NCBI GenBank assembly: GCA_902492935.1
Contig: CABUNJ010000035.1
Location: 1-20,315, forward strand
DNA length: 20,315 bases
DNA from: an uncultured Collinsella sp.
Lineage (GTDB): Bacteria; Actinomycetota; Coriobacteriia; Coriobacteriales; Coriobacteriaceae
Reading direction: 5' to 3'
Below are positions 13,127-20,250 of the stretch, piece by piece. Made by a program: the position numbers and the translations under genes. Under the pieces are notes generated by a model that saw only the letters and a list, made by a program, of their open reading frames with translations, ran no database searches and was not told the origin of the DNA. Position 1 is the stretch's first letter. The number at the start of each line of letters is the position of its first letter.

Positions 13127-14222
13127 ATGAGTAATCTGCTCGAATCCATTCTGCGCGTCGGTATGACCGTGTTCATCGTCGGCCCGCTCACTGCATGGGT
13201 CGCCCGCCGCGGCGCGCGCGAGCGCAGCGAGGCAACGGACAGCCTCGATTGCTTCACGGTGCGCATGCCCGCAGCCATCCGCACGATCATCGCCTGCTGC
13301 GCCGTCGCGTTCGAACTGCTCATGCTGGGTGTCTACGTCTGGCAGGGCGTCTCGCTGGGCGAGTGGGACCACGAACTTGTGTGGTTCGGTCATGCCATGG
13401 CGCTCGCGGGTATGGCTATCTGGGCCTTGCTGAGCATCCCGCGTATCGACGTGGACGGTGGGCGCATTCTCTCGCGTAACGCCTTCGGCATCCGCAAGGA
13501 GACGACGTTTGGCAACATCACCCGTGCAACGCTTCACGCGCAGATGATGAGGATCGACCTGTTCGAGGGCGACCGGAAGTTCTGCTCAATAAGCCTCGAG
13601 GGGGTGTGCTCGCTCAACCTCCTCGCCCGTCTGGAGGAAGAGGGCATCGAAGTCTCGGACGCCGTCGACGGTCCCATGACCAAGGCGGGCCTGTGTTGGT
13701 CTGCCATCAAGCCGTTGACGATTGTTTTCAACGGCATGGCCCTCGTCTTCTCGCTCGTCCTCGCCTTCATGGCGGTCTTCACCGACGAGGGTGCGCGCCT
13801 GCTCGTGCTCATCCCGTTCCTGTTCCTGTTCATAGGGGGGTTCCTGCCCCTGCTCATGCTCGGCATGCCGGCCCGCGGCATCCTCGAGATCGGCAGGCAG
13901 GAGCGCGCGCTCGGTTTCTCCTTCTCCGAGGAGATGGCAAGCCGAGGTGCCACGGGTACTTCGCTTGTCGATGACGATTGGTTCATCGAGATCAGCAACG
14001 CCCGCGTCGTGGCGTTTCGCCGCGATTACCTCAAGAAGATCACGGCGCACGAGAACAGCGAGAGCGGCGACCGCTGCACGGTGACCACGAGGGGTGGTCG
14101 CAAAATCAAGGTGTATGCAAGCGGGCAGCACGCTCGAGGACCTGCGCACGTGGTTCAAACAGGGTGCCAAGGTCAGAAGCACACTCGACCGCGCGGGGGA
14201 CGCACTCGAGGCGACCGTTTGA
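13127..14222 (+). pseudogene. five-helix membrane protein interrupted by a +1 frameshift
   Basis: The first 333 residues read cleanly. Membrane helices lie at about 9-25, 51-73, 85-105, 196-218 and 225-247. A PH-like segment lies between helices 3 and 4 (RNAFGIRKETTFGNITRATL) and a second one follows helix 5. At GGG (14123-14125) the frame changes. Removing one G gives ASGSTLEDLRTWFKQGAK and on to TGA at 14220-14222, a 364-residue protein ending just before a terminator. Without the correction the frame runs into proline- and arginine-rich nonsense to 14461, antisense to the MGMT gene. It may be a real mutation, a sequencing error in a short G run, or phase variation. The ATG at 13127 has GGTGG five bases upstream; a GTG at 13118 is an alternative. 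The family is unnamed to me. Confidence 0.7.
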
Positions 14223-14252
14223 TTGGGTTGCCTGCCAAGGATCCAAAACGGG

Positions 14253-14275
14253 AAGGGGCGCTGTCGGCGCCCCTT
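14253..14275. terminator. shared terminator hairpin between convergent genes
   Basis: AAGGGGCGC (14253-14261) pairs perfectly with GCGCCCCTT (14267-14275). It lies 30 bp after the corrected stop of the membrane gene and one base from the MGMT-type stop codon, so it probably serves both strands. Confidence 0.75.
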
Positions 14276-14276
14276 G

Positions 14277-14609
14277 TCATACCAGGCCCGCTGGCCAGCG
14301 AGAGGCCTGCAGGTCGACATGTCCGTTGGCGAGGAAGGCAACGCCTTCGTCCTCGAGCAGTGTGCGCTGCGCCTCGGGCCCACCGAAGGCGAACCCCTCC
14401 GCGAGGCGTCCGTCGGCGAATACGATGCGATGACAGGGGATGGTGCCGGGTTCCGGATTGACGTGCAGGGCGTATCCCACGTATCGGGCTCGACGGGGCT
14501 CACCAACGAGCTTGGCGATCTGACCATATGTGGCAACCATGCCGCAGGGCACCTGGCGTACCATGTCGTATACGCGGTTGAAGAATCCGTCGGTGTCCCG
14601 GTCTGCCAT
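14277..14609 (-). CDS. MGMT-family DNA alkyl-base-binding protein
   Basis: A 110-residue protein equal to the C-terminal DNA-binding domain of O6-methylguanine-DNA methyltransferases. GMVATYGQIAKLVG carries the DNA-flipping tyrosine (Y28), RRARYVGYALHVNPEPG the helix-turn-helix and arginine finger, and TIPCHRIV the alkyl-acceptor PCHR motif with C59. Alkyltransferase-like (ATL) proteins of this size usually have Trp or another residue at this position, so the retained cysteine allows true transfer activity, although the N-terminal domain is absent. ATL proteins flag damage for nucleotide excision repair. The ATG at 14607-14609 follows GAGGG by four bases; the longer frame adds 13 residues without a site. 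It lies between two terminators and is probably transcribed alone. Confidence 0.88.
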   Translation of the reverse strand: MADRDTDGFFNRVYDMVRQVPCGMVATYGQIAKLVGEPRRARYVGYALHVNPEPGTIPCHRIVFADGRLAEGFAFGGPEAQRTLLEDEGVAFLANGHVDLQASRWPAGLV

Positions 14610-14648
14610 GCCGCCCTCACTTTCAATCGATATCGCCATTGTAGTCAA

Positions 14649-14680
14649 GAAAGGCGCCCCACATGCGCGGGGCGCCTTTC
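14649..14680 (-). terminator. terminator downstream of the second HAD gene
   Basis: A perfect 12-bp stem, gaaaggcgcccc (14649-14660) with ggggcgcctttc (14669-14680), is followed on the minus strand by TTGACTAC. It lies about 150 bp after the HAD stop and 40 bp upstream of the MGMT-type start, so it may also shape the MGMT leader. Between it and the HAD stop, GTTGCGC and GCGCAAC (14690-14716) form another hairpin. Confidence 0.7.
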
Positions 14681-14833
14681 CAAAGAGGTGTTGCGCGAGG
14701 GGAGGGAAGGCGCAACGTTCGTGTCGAAGGTCTTTAATTCGCCTGTGCCTTCATTATGTTAACTATAGCTAATTCTCTGAGGCCCAAGTCGTAGACCGAC
14801 GAGCACACAGCCTCTCCATAAGTTAATCAAGGG

Positions 14834-15697
14834 TTACAAATAGAAAGACACAGTGACATGTGGTCGTTGGGGTTCAAGGAATCGCTCGATGAGTTCGGAG
14901 AACGCACCCTCAGTCCCAGCCGTTTCAAGGACGACATCGCAATACGGCCGCACGTCGTCGGTGACATTCGCCACGCCGACGCCCAGTCCCGCCGCCTTGA
15001 TCATGGAGAGGTCGTTTGCGGAATCACCAACGGCGATGACCTCGGACATCGGAATTCCCAGCATATCGGCAAGGCGCGTGAGCCCCGTCCCTTTGTCAAC
15101 GCCTGCGGGCATGAGTTCGAGGTAGCGCTTGGAGGAGAAGGTGATGTCAACGCCGAGTCGCTCGGCCATCGGCGCGAGCTTGCGGCCCAATTCCTGCAGC
15201 TCATCGAAGTCCCAGTCGACGTACAGGATCTTCACGATGCCACGGCCTTCAAGGAATGAGAGGTCGGGATGGTCAGATCCGCGAAAATGAGTGACCCCGG
15301 TGATCGATTCCAGATAGTCGCGCTCCCGTGTGGGTGCGTCATTCACGAACACGTGGCCGTCGGCGACGTTGACGTGCATGCAGAGTCCGAGTTCGAGCCC
15401 CTTTGCATAGATCGCGTTCGCGCATTCGTTGGAAAGGCCGCAGGTGGTGAGCGGGGTGGGGTCTCCCACGCGGTTGATGAAGCCGCCGTTATAGGAGAGC
15501 ACATAGCCGTCTTCGATCAGCTCGCGGGCCTCCCCCGAGAAGTTGTCCATGATAGAGGAATACCATCGCCCGCTCGAAGGGACGAACAGCACACCGAGCT
15601 CCCTCATGCGTTTGAGTGCTCGGAGATTGGACGCCGGGATGGCGTGGTCGGCATCGAGAAACGTCTCATCCATATCGCTGGCAACAAGTCGGTACAT
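14834..15697 (-). CDS. Cof-type HAD-superfamily phosphatase
   Basis: A 287-residue Cof-type hydrolase. Motif I is DMDET with D8 and D10, motif II is the serine in FVPSSGR, motif III is the lysine in GVDKGTGL and motif IV is GDSANDLSM. It is related to the HAD at 227-1054 but clearly divergent, so it is not a recent duplicate. The ATG at 15695-15697 has GGGGGA about four bases upstream; an in-frame ATG four codons earlier has no site. It begins just 20 bp after the trpS terminator on the same strand, so it depends either on read-through or on a promoter inside that hairpin region, where the loop contains GATAAT. Substrate unknown. Confidence 0.9.
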   Translation of the reverse strand: MYRLVASDMDETFLDADHAIPASNLRALKRMRELGVLFVPSSGRWYSSIMDNFSGEARELIEDGYVLSYNGGFINRVGDPTPLTTCGLSNECANAIYAKGLELGLCMHVNVADGHVFVNDAPTRERDYLESITGVTHFRGSDHPDLSFLEGRGIVKILYVDWDFDELQELGRKLAPMAERLGVDITFSSKRYLELMPAGVDKGTGLTRLADMLGIPMSEVIAVGDSANDLSMIKAAGLGVGVANVTDDVRPYCDVVLETAGTEGAFSELIERFLEPQRPHVTVSFYL

Positions 15698-15716
15698 GCA
15701 ATCCCCCATACAACGT

Positions 15717-15750
15717 AAAAAACGAGGCGGGCTTATTATCGCCCACCTCG
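15717..15750 (-). terminator. rho-independent terminator of trpS
   Basis: On the minus strand a ten-base stem with one G-U pair (15741-15750 with 15723-15732) is followed directly by six T residues (15722-15717). It lies 83 bp beyond the trpS stop. Confidence 0.85.
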
Positions 15751-15833
15751 TAAGACCTTGGCTATGTCGAAGGCGTGGACACGTGAAGATGGCCCATTCG
15801 CGTGTCGCGGCGCGTTTCCGCGAGCCGGATGGC

Positions 15834-16865
15834 TTAGTACACCATTCTCATGGCTTCGCGTACCTCGGCGAGCGTCGCCTCGGCGACCTCGTTGGCACGG
15901 CGATTGCCCTCGCGTAGGACGTCCTTGACGTAGTCCATATCCTGGACCAGTTCCTCGCGGCGGGCGCGGATGGGGGCAAAGTACTCGTTCACGCTTTCGG
16001 TGACGTACTTCTTGAGCTGGCCGGAGCCGCCCATGCCAATCTCTTCGGCAATCTCAACCTCGGAACGACCGGTGCAGATGGCGGCTGTCGAAAGCAGACC
16101 GGACACGCCGGGGCGGTTCTCGGGGTCAAACGTGATCATGCGCTCGGAGTCGGTCTGGCTCTTCTTGATGCGCTTGGCCGTCTCCTCGGCGGTCATCGAA
16201 ATATTGATGGCGTTGCCGTAGCTCTTGCTCATCTTTCGACCGTCCAAGCCGGGCAGCAGTGGGGTCTCGGACAGCAGCGCGTCGACCTCGGGGAACACCT
16301 TGCCGTAGCGGTTGTTAAAGCGGCGGGCGATGGTGCGGGTGAGCTCGATGTGCGGCAGCTGGTCGCGACCGACCGGCACCACGTTGCCCTTGCAGAACAG
16401 GATGTCGCAGGCCTGGTGCACCGGGTAGGTGAGCAGAAGGCCGGTGAGCTCATGGCCCGAGGCCTCCATCTCGGCCTTAACCGTTGGGTTGCGCGCCAGC
16501 TCGGCCTCGGAGACCAGCGACAGGAACGGCAACATGAGCTGGTTGGCGGCGGGCACGGCGGAGTGCGCGTAGATCATGGTCTTGTCGGGGTCGATGCCGC
16601 AGGCAAGGTAGTCCATGACCATGTTGTAGACGTTGTCCTGGATGTGCTCGGTGGTGTCGCGGTCGGCGATGAGCACGTTGGTGTGGACGCCCATGTCCTG
16701 CAGCTCGACACGGCTCTTGAGCGTGCCGAAGTAGTGGCCGAGGTGCAGGCGGCCGGTGGGGCGGTCGCCGGTGAGCATGGTGTACTTCTCGGGGTGCTGC
16801 GGCAGGTCGGCGCGGATCTGGTTGCTGCGCTCGAGGCTGACCTCATAGCTGAGCTCGTTGGGCAT
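15834..16865 (-). CDS. trpS: tryptophanyl-tRNA synthetase
   Basis: Charges tRNA-Trp; a class Ic synthetase acting as a dimer in the cytosol. The 343-residue length is typical. The HIGH-type signature is HLGH at residues 41-44 in TGRLHLGHYFG, and KMSKS is at 211-215 in GRKMSKSYGNAI. GRDQLPHIELTRTIARRFN also matches the family. The ATG at 16863-16865 follows AAAGGAGA by about six bases; the frame extends 31 residues further upstream to 16958 without a site or family likeness. No T-box pattern was seen upstream, although the leader is short because a gene remnant ends 90 bp away. It is terminated at 15717-15750. Confidence 0.96.
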   Translation of the reverse strand: MPNELSYEVSLERSNQIRADLPQHPEKYTMLTGDRPTGRLHLGHYFGTLKSRVELQDMGVHTNVLIADRDTTEHIQDNVYNMVMDYLACGIDPDKTMIYAHSAVPAANQLMLPFLSLVSEAELARNPTVKAEMEASGHELTGLLLTYPVHQACDILFCKGNVVPVGRDQLPHIELTRTIARRFNNRYGKVFPEVDALLSETPLLPGLDGRKMSKSYGNAINISMTAEETAKRIKKSQTDSERMITFDPENRPGVSGLLSTAAICTGRSEVEIAEEIGMGGSGQLKKYVTESVNEYFAPIRARREELVQDMDYVKDVLREGNRRANEVAEATLAEVREAMRMVY

Positions 16866-16954
16866 GCTGTCTCCTTTTGGGTTGAGTGCCTGGCCGGCAT
16901 TGTCGGTCTTGGTTGAAGATGAAGCTACCAGAGAAACGGCGTCTCTTGCCGGAA

Positions 16955-17101
16955 TCAACGATGGTTTTCGCCGTGTCGTCCCGCAGGGTCGTTTCCCTTC
17001 TTGGGAAGGAGCCCCTCGATATGCTCGAGCCGCTCCTCATGGGCCACGTGCGCCGCGCGCTCCTCGGCGGCGAAAGCGGGGTCTTCGGGCGTGACGATCT
17101 C
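16955..17101 (-). pseudogene. remnant: C-terminal fragment of an unknown gene
   Basis: About 48 codons on the minus strand read EIVTPEDPAFAAEERAAH and on to a TGA at 16955-16957, the end being rich in Glu, His and Lys. Codon pattern is strongly gene-like, with G-rich first positions, A-rich second positions and GC-rich third positions, more so than the competing plus-strand frames. No start codon with a ribosome binding site is present, and upstream of 17101 the frame enters the antisense of the DeoR-type remnant. I read it as the tail of a gene whose 5' part was deleted. The family is unknown. A chance open frame is possible. Confidence 0.45.
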
Positions 17102-17106
17102 ATCTC

Positions 17107-17553
17107 GCTGTCGACTCCGGTACCACCGCGACGGCGCTCCTGAGCCTGCTCGTCGACAAGCCGGTGACTATCTACACCACCAACGGCTATGCATGTCGGT
17201 TTACGGGCGAGCTTGCTGCTAAGGTGGTGGTAATTGGCGGCGACTTCAACCCCGTTACCTGCTCGCTCACCGGTCCTATGGTTGAGAGCGCGCTGCGCGA
17301 GCTGTACTTTGACCGGGCGTTTATAGGTGTCAACGCGGTGGACGAGGACCGCGGCATCATGACGCCAGGTTATCCCGAGGCTCTCAAAAAACGTATCGTG
17401 ATGCAGAATTCCCAGGCGAGTTACGTACTCGCCGATAGCTCCAAGTTCCACGTGTTTTCAAATGTAAAGGTGTGCGACCTGGAGGGCTTTACTGTTATTT
17501 CCGACAAGCGCGACGCCAAAATCGGCGAACGCGTCAAAATGATCACGGCCTAG
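17107..17553 (+). pseudogene. DeoR-family regulator, N-terminus deleted
   Basis: Only the C-terminal sugar-phosphate sensor domain is present. AVDSGTTATALLSLL is the usual phosphate-binding DSGTT motif, followed by VTIYTTNG, VVVIGGDFNPVTCSLTGP, FIGVNAVDEDRGIMTPG and YVLADSSKFHVFSNVKV. The N-terminal winged helix (about 70 residues) and the start of the sensor domain are missing. The frame meets a TGA at 17092-17094 upstream of where homology begins. A GTG at 17164 could start a 129-residue product but has no good ribosome binding site and would lack DNA binding. DeoR regulators usually repress sugar-catabolic operons, and no such operon is present here. Homology starts where the minus-strand remnant ends. 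Confidence 0.8.
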
Positions 17554-17557
17554 GACA

Positions 17558-17575
17558 CTGGGGCATCGCATCTTG
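17558..17575. repeat. 18-bp near-repeat just after a stop codon (copy 2)
   Basis: Partner of 7800-7817, with 16 of 18 bases identical. It begins four bases after the TAG of the DeoR-type remnant. Confidence 0.4.
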
Positions 17576-17589
17576 CCCTCAAGCCGTTG

Positions 17590-17626
17590 CCCACGTAACG
17601 AAGCGTGGGGCGAACGTGCGCCCCAT
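17590..17626. terminator. overlapping hairpins between the DeoR remnant and the HAD gene
   Basis: CCCACG (17590-17595) pairs with CGTGGG (17604-17609), while GTGGGGCG (17605-17612) pairs with CGCCCCAT (17619-17626, one wobble). The two share bases, so only one can form at a time. Their position between convergent genes suggests a terminator, but neither has a strong T run. Confidence 0.5.
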
Positions 17627-17640
17627 TCCTGATTTGGGGA

Positions 17641-18399
17641 CTAGCTTAGTTCGTCGGCTATTTGGTGCTCGTAGAAGGCTTCTACTACGGCGTTAAAGTC
17701 GCGGGCGAAGTCTTCCATGGTTCCACGCCAGGTGGCTCGGCCGGGCTTTCCTTGGCCCACATAGGCGGTTTGAATGCCGCAGTCGGGGCTGGGGAAATCG
17801 CGCTTGGGGTCGTTGCCCACCATAAGGACCTCGTGCGGCTCGAGCCCCATGACCTGCAGCTGCTCTAGATAATATGTGGCATCGGGCTTGCAGCGCGTGG
17901 CGTTGCCCATGTGCGTTACGAGCTCGAAGGGCGCGTCTGTCAGCTCGCCCCAGCCCATGCGGCACTCGATGGCCCCTTGGGGAAAGCTGGGGTTGGTGAA
18001 GAGCGCGCAGCGCAGCCCCGCGTCCTGTACGGCTTGAAGCGCGGCGTGCGCACCCGGCATGGCTTTTGCGTTGATCATGTCATCGTTCTTGTACGGCAGA
18101 ACTTCGTGATCGTAGTAGGTAAACGCCTCGTAGATAAGTGGGTCCGAGAGGCAAATGCCGCACCGGCGCTCGACCTCGGTCTGGTAAAACTCAAGATTGG
18201 TGCGATTGTCCGTGCTGCTGCGGCGATTGGCGTTGAGGTCGACCAGGATGGTGCCGAGGCGCGCCATCGTGCCCCCGCGGCTGCGACGTCCGATATCCGC
18301 GAGCATCGACGAGACATCCTTAAAATAGCGAAGGATGAACGCGTTGAGGTTGATGCTAAGAAGCGTCTCGTCCATATCGAAAACGACTGCATTGAGCAC
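17641..18399 (-). CDS. HAD-superfamily hydrolase (class I type)
   Basis: A 252-residue HAD hydrolase of the phosphoglycolate phosphatase/haloacid dehalogenase-like kind, unlike the two Cof-type ones. Motif I is DMDETLLS (D8, D10), followed by a helical cap with a long polar segment (residues about 20-110). Motif II is the threonine in LFTNPS, the lysine is in RCKPDATYY, and motif IV is VGNDPKRDF. Translation starts at GTG (18397-18399) with AAAGG seven bases upstream; no in-frame ATG fits before motif I. The gene is divergent from rpsA. A TTGGGG-N16-TACGAT pair between about 18425 and 18460 on the minus strand may be its promoter. Substrate unknown. Confidence 0.88.
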   Translation of the reverse strand: MLNAVVFDMDETLLSINLNAFILRYFKDVSSMLADIGRRSRGGTMARLGTILVDLNANRRSSTDNRTNLEFYQTEVERRCGICLSDPLIYEAFTYYDHEVLPYKNDDMINAKAMPGAHAALQAVQDAGLRCALFTNPSFPQGAIECRMGWGELTDAPFELVTHMGNATRCKPDATYYLEQLQVMGLEPHEVLMVGNDPKRDFPSPDCGIQTAYVGQGKPGRATWRGTMEDFARDFNAVVEAFYEHQIADELS

Positions 18400-18554
18400 G
18401 CGGGCACCTTTCTCGAAAAATCGTTCCAGAATCGTATGTCTGGGATACTTTACCCCAAAGCAGTGTGCCTAGCTGCTCATCGTCAACTTGTGGAGACAGT
18501 CGTTCACAAGATTGCGAAAAAGTCTCCATACGAGTAAAAAATCGCAGTTCACGC

Positions 18555-18583
18555 TTGAAATCGAAGCGATTTCCCCGTAATCT
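18555..18583 (+). promoter_or_regulatory. predicted rpsA promoter
   Basis: TTGAAA (18555-18560) and TAATCT (18578-18583) are 17 bp apart. The leader to the start codon would be about 125 nt. Confidence 0.55.
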
Positions 18584-18686
18584 ATACGGACGTGATTGCA
18601 TAAGCGTCACATCAGTATCTGTCGGCTCCCGAGTGTTCCTAAACGTTGTGTGCTTGTCGCACCCATCTGTAGGTCCTAGCAATCGG

Positions 18687-18710
18687 GGCCCCGTAGTTCG
18701 AAAGGGGTCC
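18687..18710 (+). promoter_or_regulatory. hairpin covering the rpsA ribosome binding site
   Basis: CCCC (18689-18692) can pair with the GGGG of the AAAGGGG ribosome binding site (18701-18707), extended by GG (18687-18688) with CC (18709-18710) around a bulged T. Hiding this site would lower translation, as expected for autogenous control of a ribosomal protein. The stem is short and could be incidental. Confidence 0.35.
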
Positions 18711-18714
18711 ACCT

Positions 18715-19881
18715 TTGAGTGAGATTCAGAACTCGTCCATTTTCTCTCTTGACGATGTCAACGAGGAGGAGATGAACAACCTCATCGACGGTACGATTAC
18801 CGACTTTGATGAGGGCGATCTCGTTAACGGCACTGTCGTTAAGATCGAGCATGACGAGGTGCTCGTTGACATCGGATTCAAGTCCGAGGGCGTTATCCCG
18901 GTCCGCGAGCTGTCCATCCGCAAGGACGCTAACCCTGCAGACATCGTTGCACTCGGTGATCCCATCGAGGCCCTGGTTCTCCAGAAGGAGGACAAGGACG
19001 GTCGTCTGGTCCTGTCCAAGAAGCGTGCCGAGTACGAGCGTGCTTGGAACCGCATCGAGGAGAAGTTCAACTCCGGCGAGAACGTCGAGGGCGAGGTTAT
19101 CGAGGTTGTCAAGGGCGGCCTGATCCTCGACATCGGCCTGCGCGGCTTCCTGCCCGCTTCCCTCGTCGACCTCCGTCGCGTCAAGGACCTCACCTCCTAC
19201 ATGGGCACCCGCATCGAGGCCCGCGTCATCGAGATGGACCGCAACCGCAACAACGTCGTCCTCTCCCGTCGCGTCGTGCTCGAGGAGTCCCGTAAGGCCG
19301 AGCGCTCCGAGATCCTGTCCAAGCTCAAGTCTGGCATGCGTCTCCAGGGCACCGTTTCCTCCATCGTCGACTTCGGCGCCTTCGTCGACCTCGGCGGTAT
19401 CGACGGCCTCATCCACATCTCCGAGCTCTCCTGGAACCACGTCAACCATCCTTCCGAGGTTGTCAAGGTCGGCCAGGAGGTCGAGGTCGAGGTTCTCGAC
19501 GTCGATCTCAACCGCGAGCGCATCTCCCTGGGTCTCAAGCAGACCACCGAGGATCCGTGGCGCGCACTGGTCAAGAAGTACCCCGTCGGCGCTATCGTCG
19601 AGGGCACGGTGACCAAGCTTGTCCCGTTTGGCGCTTTCGTCGACCTGGGCGAGGGCATCGAGGGCCTGGTGCACATCTCCGAGATGGCCAACAAGCACGT
19701 CGATCAGCCTTCTCAGGTCACCCACGTGGGCGACAAGGTTCAGGTCAAGGTCATGGAGATCGACCTCGACCGTCGTCGTATCTCCCTGTCCATGAAGTCC
19801 GCTGCTGAGACTCTGGGCGTCGAGATCGAGGTTACCCCGCTGCCTTCCGAGAAGAAGGACGAGGAGACCGACGCCGAGTAA
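18715..19881 (+). CDS. rpsA: 30S ribosomal protein S1
   Basis: RNA-binding ribosomal protein that helps mRNA dock on the 30S subunit. The 388-residue product has four S1 (OB-fold) domains at about residues 33-103, 121-187, 207-276 and 291-362. The last two are the most canonical (DFGAFVDLGGIDGLIHISELSW and PFGAFVDLGEGIEGLVHISEM blocks, separately placed). A short acidic tail ends EETDAE. This is shorter than the six-domain Proteobacterial S1 and fits four-domain Gram-positive forms. Translation starts at TTG (18715-18717), with AAAGGGG seven bases upstream and no alternative ATG before MNNLIDG (residue 20). Codon use is strongly biased toward GAG, GTC and CTC, consistent with high expression. 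A promoter and a strong terminator flank it. Confidence 0.96.
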   Translation: MSEIQNSSIFSLDDVNEEEMNNLIDGTITDFDEGDLVNGTVVKIEHDEVLVDIGFKSEGVIPVRELSIRKDANPADIVALGDPIEALVLQKEDKDGRLVLSKKRAEYERAWNRIEEKFNSGENVEGEVIEVVKGGLILDIGLRGFLPASLVDLRRVKDLTSYMGTRIEARVIEMDRNRNNVVLSRRVVLEESRKAERSEILSKLKSGMRLQGTVSSIVDFGAFVDLGGIDGLIHISELSWNHVNHPSEVVKVGQEVEVEVLDVDLNRERISLGLKQTTEDPWRALVKKYPVGAIVEGTVTKLVPFGAFVDLGEGIEGLVHISEMANKHVDQPSQVTHVGDKVQVKVMEIDLDRRRISLSMKSAAETLGVEIEVTPLPSEKKDEETDAE

Positions 19882-19905
19882 ATCGGTTTGACGATCACTT
19901 GTTTT

Positions 19906-19939
19906 AAGGGACCCGTCCGCAATGGACGGGTCCCTTTTT
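19906..19939 (+). terminator. rho-independent terminator of rpsA
   Basis: GGGACCCGTCC (19908-19918) pairs perfectly with GGACGGGTCCC (19924-19934), followed by TTTTT. Confidence 0.92.
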
Positions 19940-19990
19940 GCATTTGGAGCCGAGATGCATGATGCTGCCCATGCTATCCACAAGCTATTT

Positions 19991-20113
19991 GGTTGTCGGT
20001 GCATGAAAAAATGCCGACATCCCGCCTCGGGGAGGAGGCGGGAACGCACCGAGTAGACGGAGGGGTGCGGAGCGCGGTCGCGTCTCGACTGACGACATTG
20101 CCCATCGACAACC
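19991..20113. ncRNA. densely structured intergenic segment, possible small RNA
   Basis: GGTTGTCG (19991-19998) and CGACAACC (20106-20113) are reverse complements that could close the whole segment. Inside lie CCCGCCTC (20021-20028) with GAGGCGGG (20035-20042), CGCACC (20045-20050) with GGTGCG (20064-20069), a GAGCGCG/CGCGTCTC hairpin with a bulge from about 20071, and an imperfect GTCGG/CCGAC hairpin at 19995-20018. On the minus strand a TACAAT (20121-20116) precedes the closing stem, but no good -35 was found. No known RNA family is recognised. Confidence 0.3.
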
Positions 20114-20210
20114 CTATTGTACTGCATGGTGTGGTTCTTGGTTTATCGGGTTGATTTCCGATCTCAGCCGAACACATTGAGCAAATAGGCCGTTCCCGCA
20201 GTTAGCTGAA

Positions 20211-20250
20211 CGCCCCCGCGGCCCCTCCTGGGGTCCGGGGGCGCCGTTTT
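20211..20250 (+). terminator. terminator-like hairpin without an upstream gene
   Basis: CGCCCCC (20211-20217) pairs with GGGGGCG (20237-20243), and inside it GG (20220-20221) with CC (20235-20236) and CCCC (20222-20225) with GGGG (20230-20233), followed by CCGTTTT. The nearest plus-strand gene, rpsA, already has its own terminator, so this may end a short transcript starting after 19940 or act as a leader terminator for a gene beyond the window. Positions 20251-20315 hold no supportable gene. Confidence 0.5.

Noticed and set aside
16866..17000. possible T-box or trp leader upstream of trpS
   Set aside because: No T-box core, no tryptophan-codon leader ORF and no terminator/antiterminator pair could be seen in the short upstream stretch.
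16886..17143. 85-residue plus-strand ORF considered as the missing N-terminus of the DeoR regulator
   Set aside because: It contains no winged-helix sequence, is in a different frame from the sensor domain, and the minus strand here has stronger codon bias.
18676..20127. 483-residue minus-strand frame opposite rpsA
   Set aside because: Antisense shadow rich in Leu, Val and Asp generated by GAG/GTC/CTC codons.
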